NCBI GenBank assembly: GCA_031270875.1
Contig: JAISXC010000290.1
Span: 1-6,056, forward strand
Direction of reading: 5' to 3'
Length of the DNA stretch: 6,056 nt
Source of the DNA: Desulfovibrio sp.
Lineage (GTDB): Bacteria > Desulfobacterota > Desulfovibrionia > Desulfovibrionales > Desulfovibrionaceae
Shown here: one piece after another, positions 5,305-6,056 of the stretch
Layout of the letters: every line of letters begins with the position of its first letter
How positions within the stretch are numbered: the stretch's first letter is position 1
Position numbers and translations under genes: made by a program
The notes under the pieces: generated by a model
Seen by the model: only the letters and a program-made list of their open reading frames with translations
Databases searched by the model: none
Told to the model about the DNA's origin: nothing

Positions 5305-6056
5305 GCCTTTTCCCTCCAGCGCTTCTGCACAACCAGACGCAGGAAGCGTTTTTTGCCCAGTTTGATCACATGTTCGCCTTCAGGCAGAGGGGCGGATTCG
5401 TCTTCCCAGCGCTCGCCGTCAACCGTCAGGGCTCCTTCGCGTATGAGCCTTCTCGCCTCGCCGCGGCTTTTGGCAAGGCCTGACGCCGCCAGAAAGACAG
5501 GAGGGAGCGCCTCATCCTCGCTCGTGCAGGTAAATTTCGGCATGTCGTCTGGCGCGGCTCCGCGCGCAAAAACAGCGTTGAACCCCTGCCGTGCCTCGTC
5601 TGCCGCCTTTTCCCCGTGATAGCGGCTGGTTATTTCATGGGCGAGATTTTCCTTGGCCAGTTTGGGGTGCAGGAGGTTTTCCGCCACATTCCGCCTGAGG
5701 GCCGCGATCTCCTCAAGGCTTTTGGCGGAAAGCAGTTCGTAATAACGCCACATGAGATCGTCGGAAACGGCCATGACCTTGCCGAAAATTTCCGGCGCGG
5801 GCTCGTCGATGCCGATATAATTTCCGTATGATTTCGACATCTTGCGCACGCCGTCCGTGCCTTCCAGAAGGGGCAAGGTCAGCACGCACTGGCTTTCCTG
5901 GCCGTAGTGGGCCTGAAGACCGCGCCCCACCAGTAGGTTGAATTTCTGGTCGGTGCCGCCCATCTCCACATCCGCCTGAAGCGCCACCGAGTCATAGCCC
6001 TGGCAGAGCGGATAGAGAAATTCGTGGATGGCTATGGGGCGCTGCTCGCGGAAGCG
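5292..6056 (-). CDS. tyrS: Tyrosyl-tRNA synthetase, C-terminal two thirds (5' end outside window)
   Basis: TyrRS activates tyrosine with ATP and charges tRNA-Tyr. The visible 254 residues start within the Rossmann domain ([20 protein letters not shown]) and contain [20 protein letters not shown] (21-40 of the fragment), where GGTDQ is a class I tyrosine-site motif. [20 protein letters not shown] (61-80) follows, with the ATP-binding loop KMSKS at 72-76. A helical anticodon-binding region comes next, then a C-terminal S4 RNA-binding domain (about 184-243: [20 protein letters not shown], then TVDGERW). KMSKS rather than KFGKT places it in the TyrZ-like branch. The reading frame is open to the window edge, so the GTG at 5987 is not the start. 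Full-length relatives are about 400 residues; the N-terminal HIGH-type motif is therefore outside. The gene is complete at its 3' end, where it overlaps the DUF362 start and contains its ribosome binding site. Confidence 0.96.
   Translation of the reverse strand, partial: RFREQRPIAIHEFLYPLCQGYDSVALQADVEMGGTDQKFNLLVGRGLQAHYGQESQCVLTLPLLEGTDGVRKMSKSYGNYIGIDEPAPEIFGKVMAVSDDLMWRYYELLSAKSLEEIAALRRNVAENLLHPKLAKENLAHEITSRYHGEKAADEARQGFNAVFARGAAPDDMPKFTCTSEDEALPPVFLAASGLAKSRGEARRLIREGALTVDGERWEDESAPLPEGEHVIKLGKKRFLRLVVQKRWREKACDR

Noticed and set aside
4405..5619. A 404-codon open frame on the plus strand across DUF362 and tyrS
   Set aside because: It is antisense to two clear genes, shows no family motifs and has no convincing ribosome binding site.
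1..6056. Defence system, CRISPR array, phage module, or RNA gene
   Set aside because: No repeat-spacer pattern, no recognisable phage or defence protein, and no tRNA- or rRNA-like sequence was seen on either strand.

Overview
The window looks like a piece of chromosome from a GC-rich Gram-negative anaerobe. My best guess is a Desulfovibrio-like member of the Desulfobacterota. The guess rests on the gene mix (a ferredoxin-type DUF362 protein, a DUF2156 protein, cobamide synthesis) and the flavour of the proteins; no rRNA or other taxonomic marker is present, so it is an inference of modest confidence. The first kilobase is visibly different: AT-richer, built of transposon debris, and without an intact native gene.

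Positions 1-1005 hold two different IS5-family insertion sequences separated by about 210 bp of AT-rich DNA. The first is only the 3' end of a transposase gene with its probable right terminal repeat; the rest lies outside the window. The second, 487-1005, has both terminal inverted repeats (16 of 17 matching), but its transposase is dead: it carries a frameshift near 617-622 and an internal deletion of roughly 300 bp that removes the first catalytic aspartate. It sits in codons 9-10 of an open frame starting at ATG 459, which has a strong Shine-Dalgarno. Removing the element and one copy of the duplicated TA restores a frame that runs without a stop into the gene downstream.

Positions 1082-3124 (+ strand) carry cobT, the phosphoribosyltransferase that activates the cobamide lower-ligand base, followed 21 bp later by a DppF/OppF-type oligopeptide (or metal) ABC-transporter ATPase. 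No permease, binding-protein or second ATPase gene is visible.

Positions 3181-6056 (- strand) converge on that pair and read as one likely operon: tyrS (tyrosyl-tRNA synthetase, 5' end off the window), then a DUF362 protein with two 4Fe-4S motifs whose start overlaps tyrS by 13 bp, then, after a 69-bp spacer, a DUF2156 protein related to the catalytic half of aminoacyl-phosphatidylglycerol synthases. Pairing a tRNA synthetase with a fold that often uses aminoacyl-tRNA is suggestive but unproven.

I see no tRNA, rRNA, CRISPR array, phage module or recognisable defence system, and no convincing rho-independent terminator. The most distinctive observation is the IS insertion at the 5' end of the cobT reading frame, just downstream of a hairpin that would mask the original ribosome binding site.
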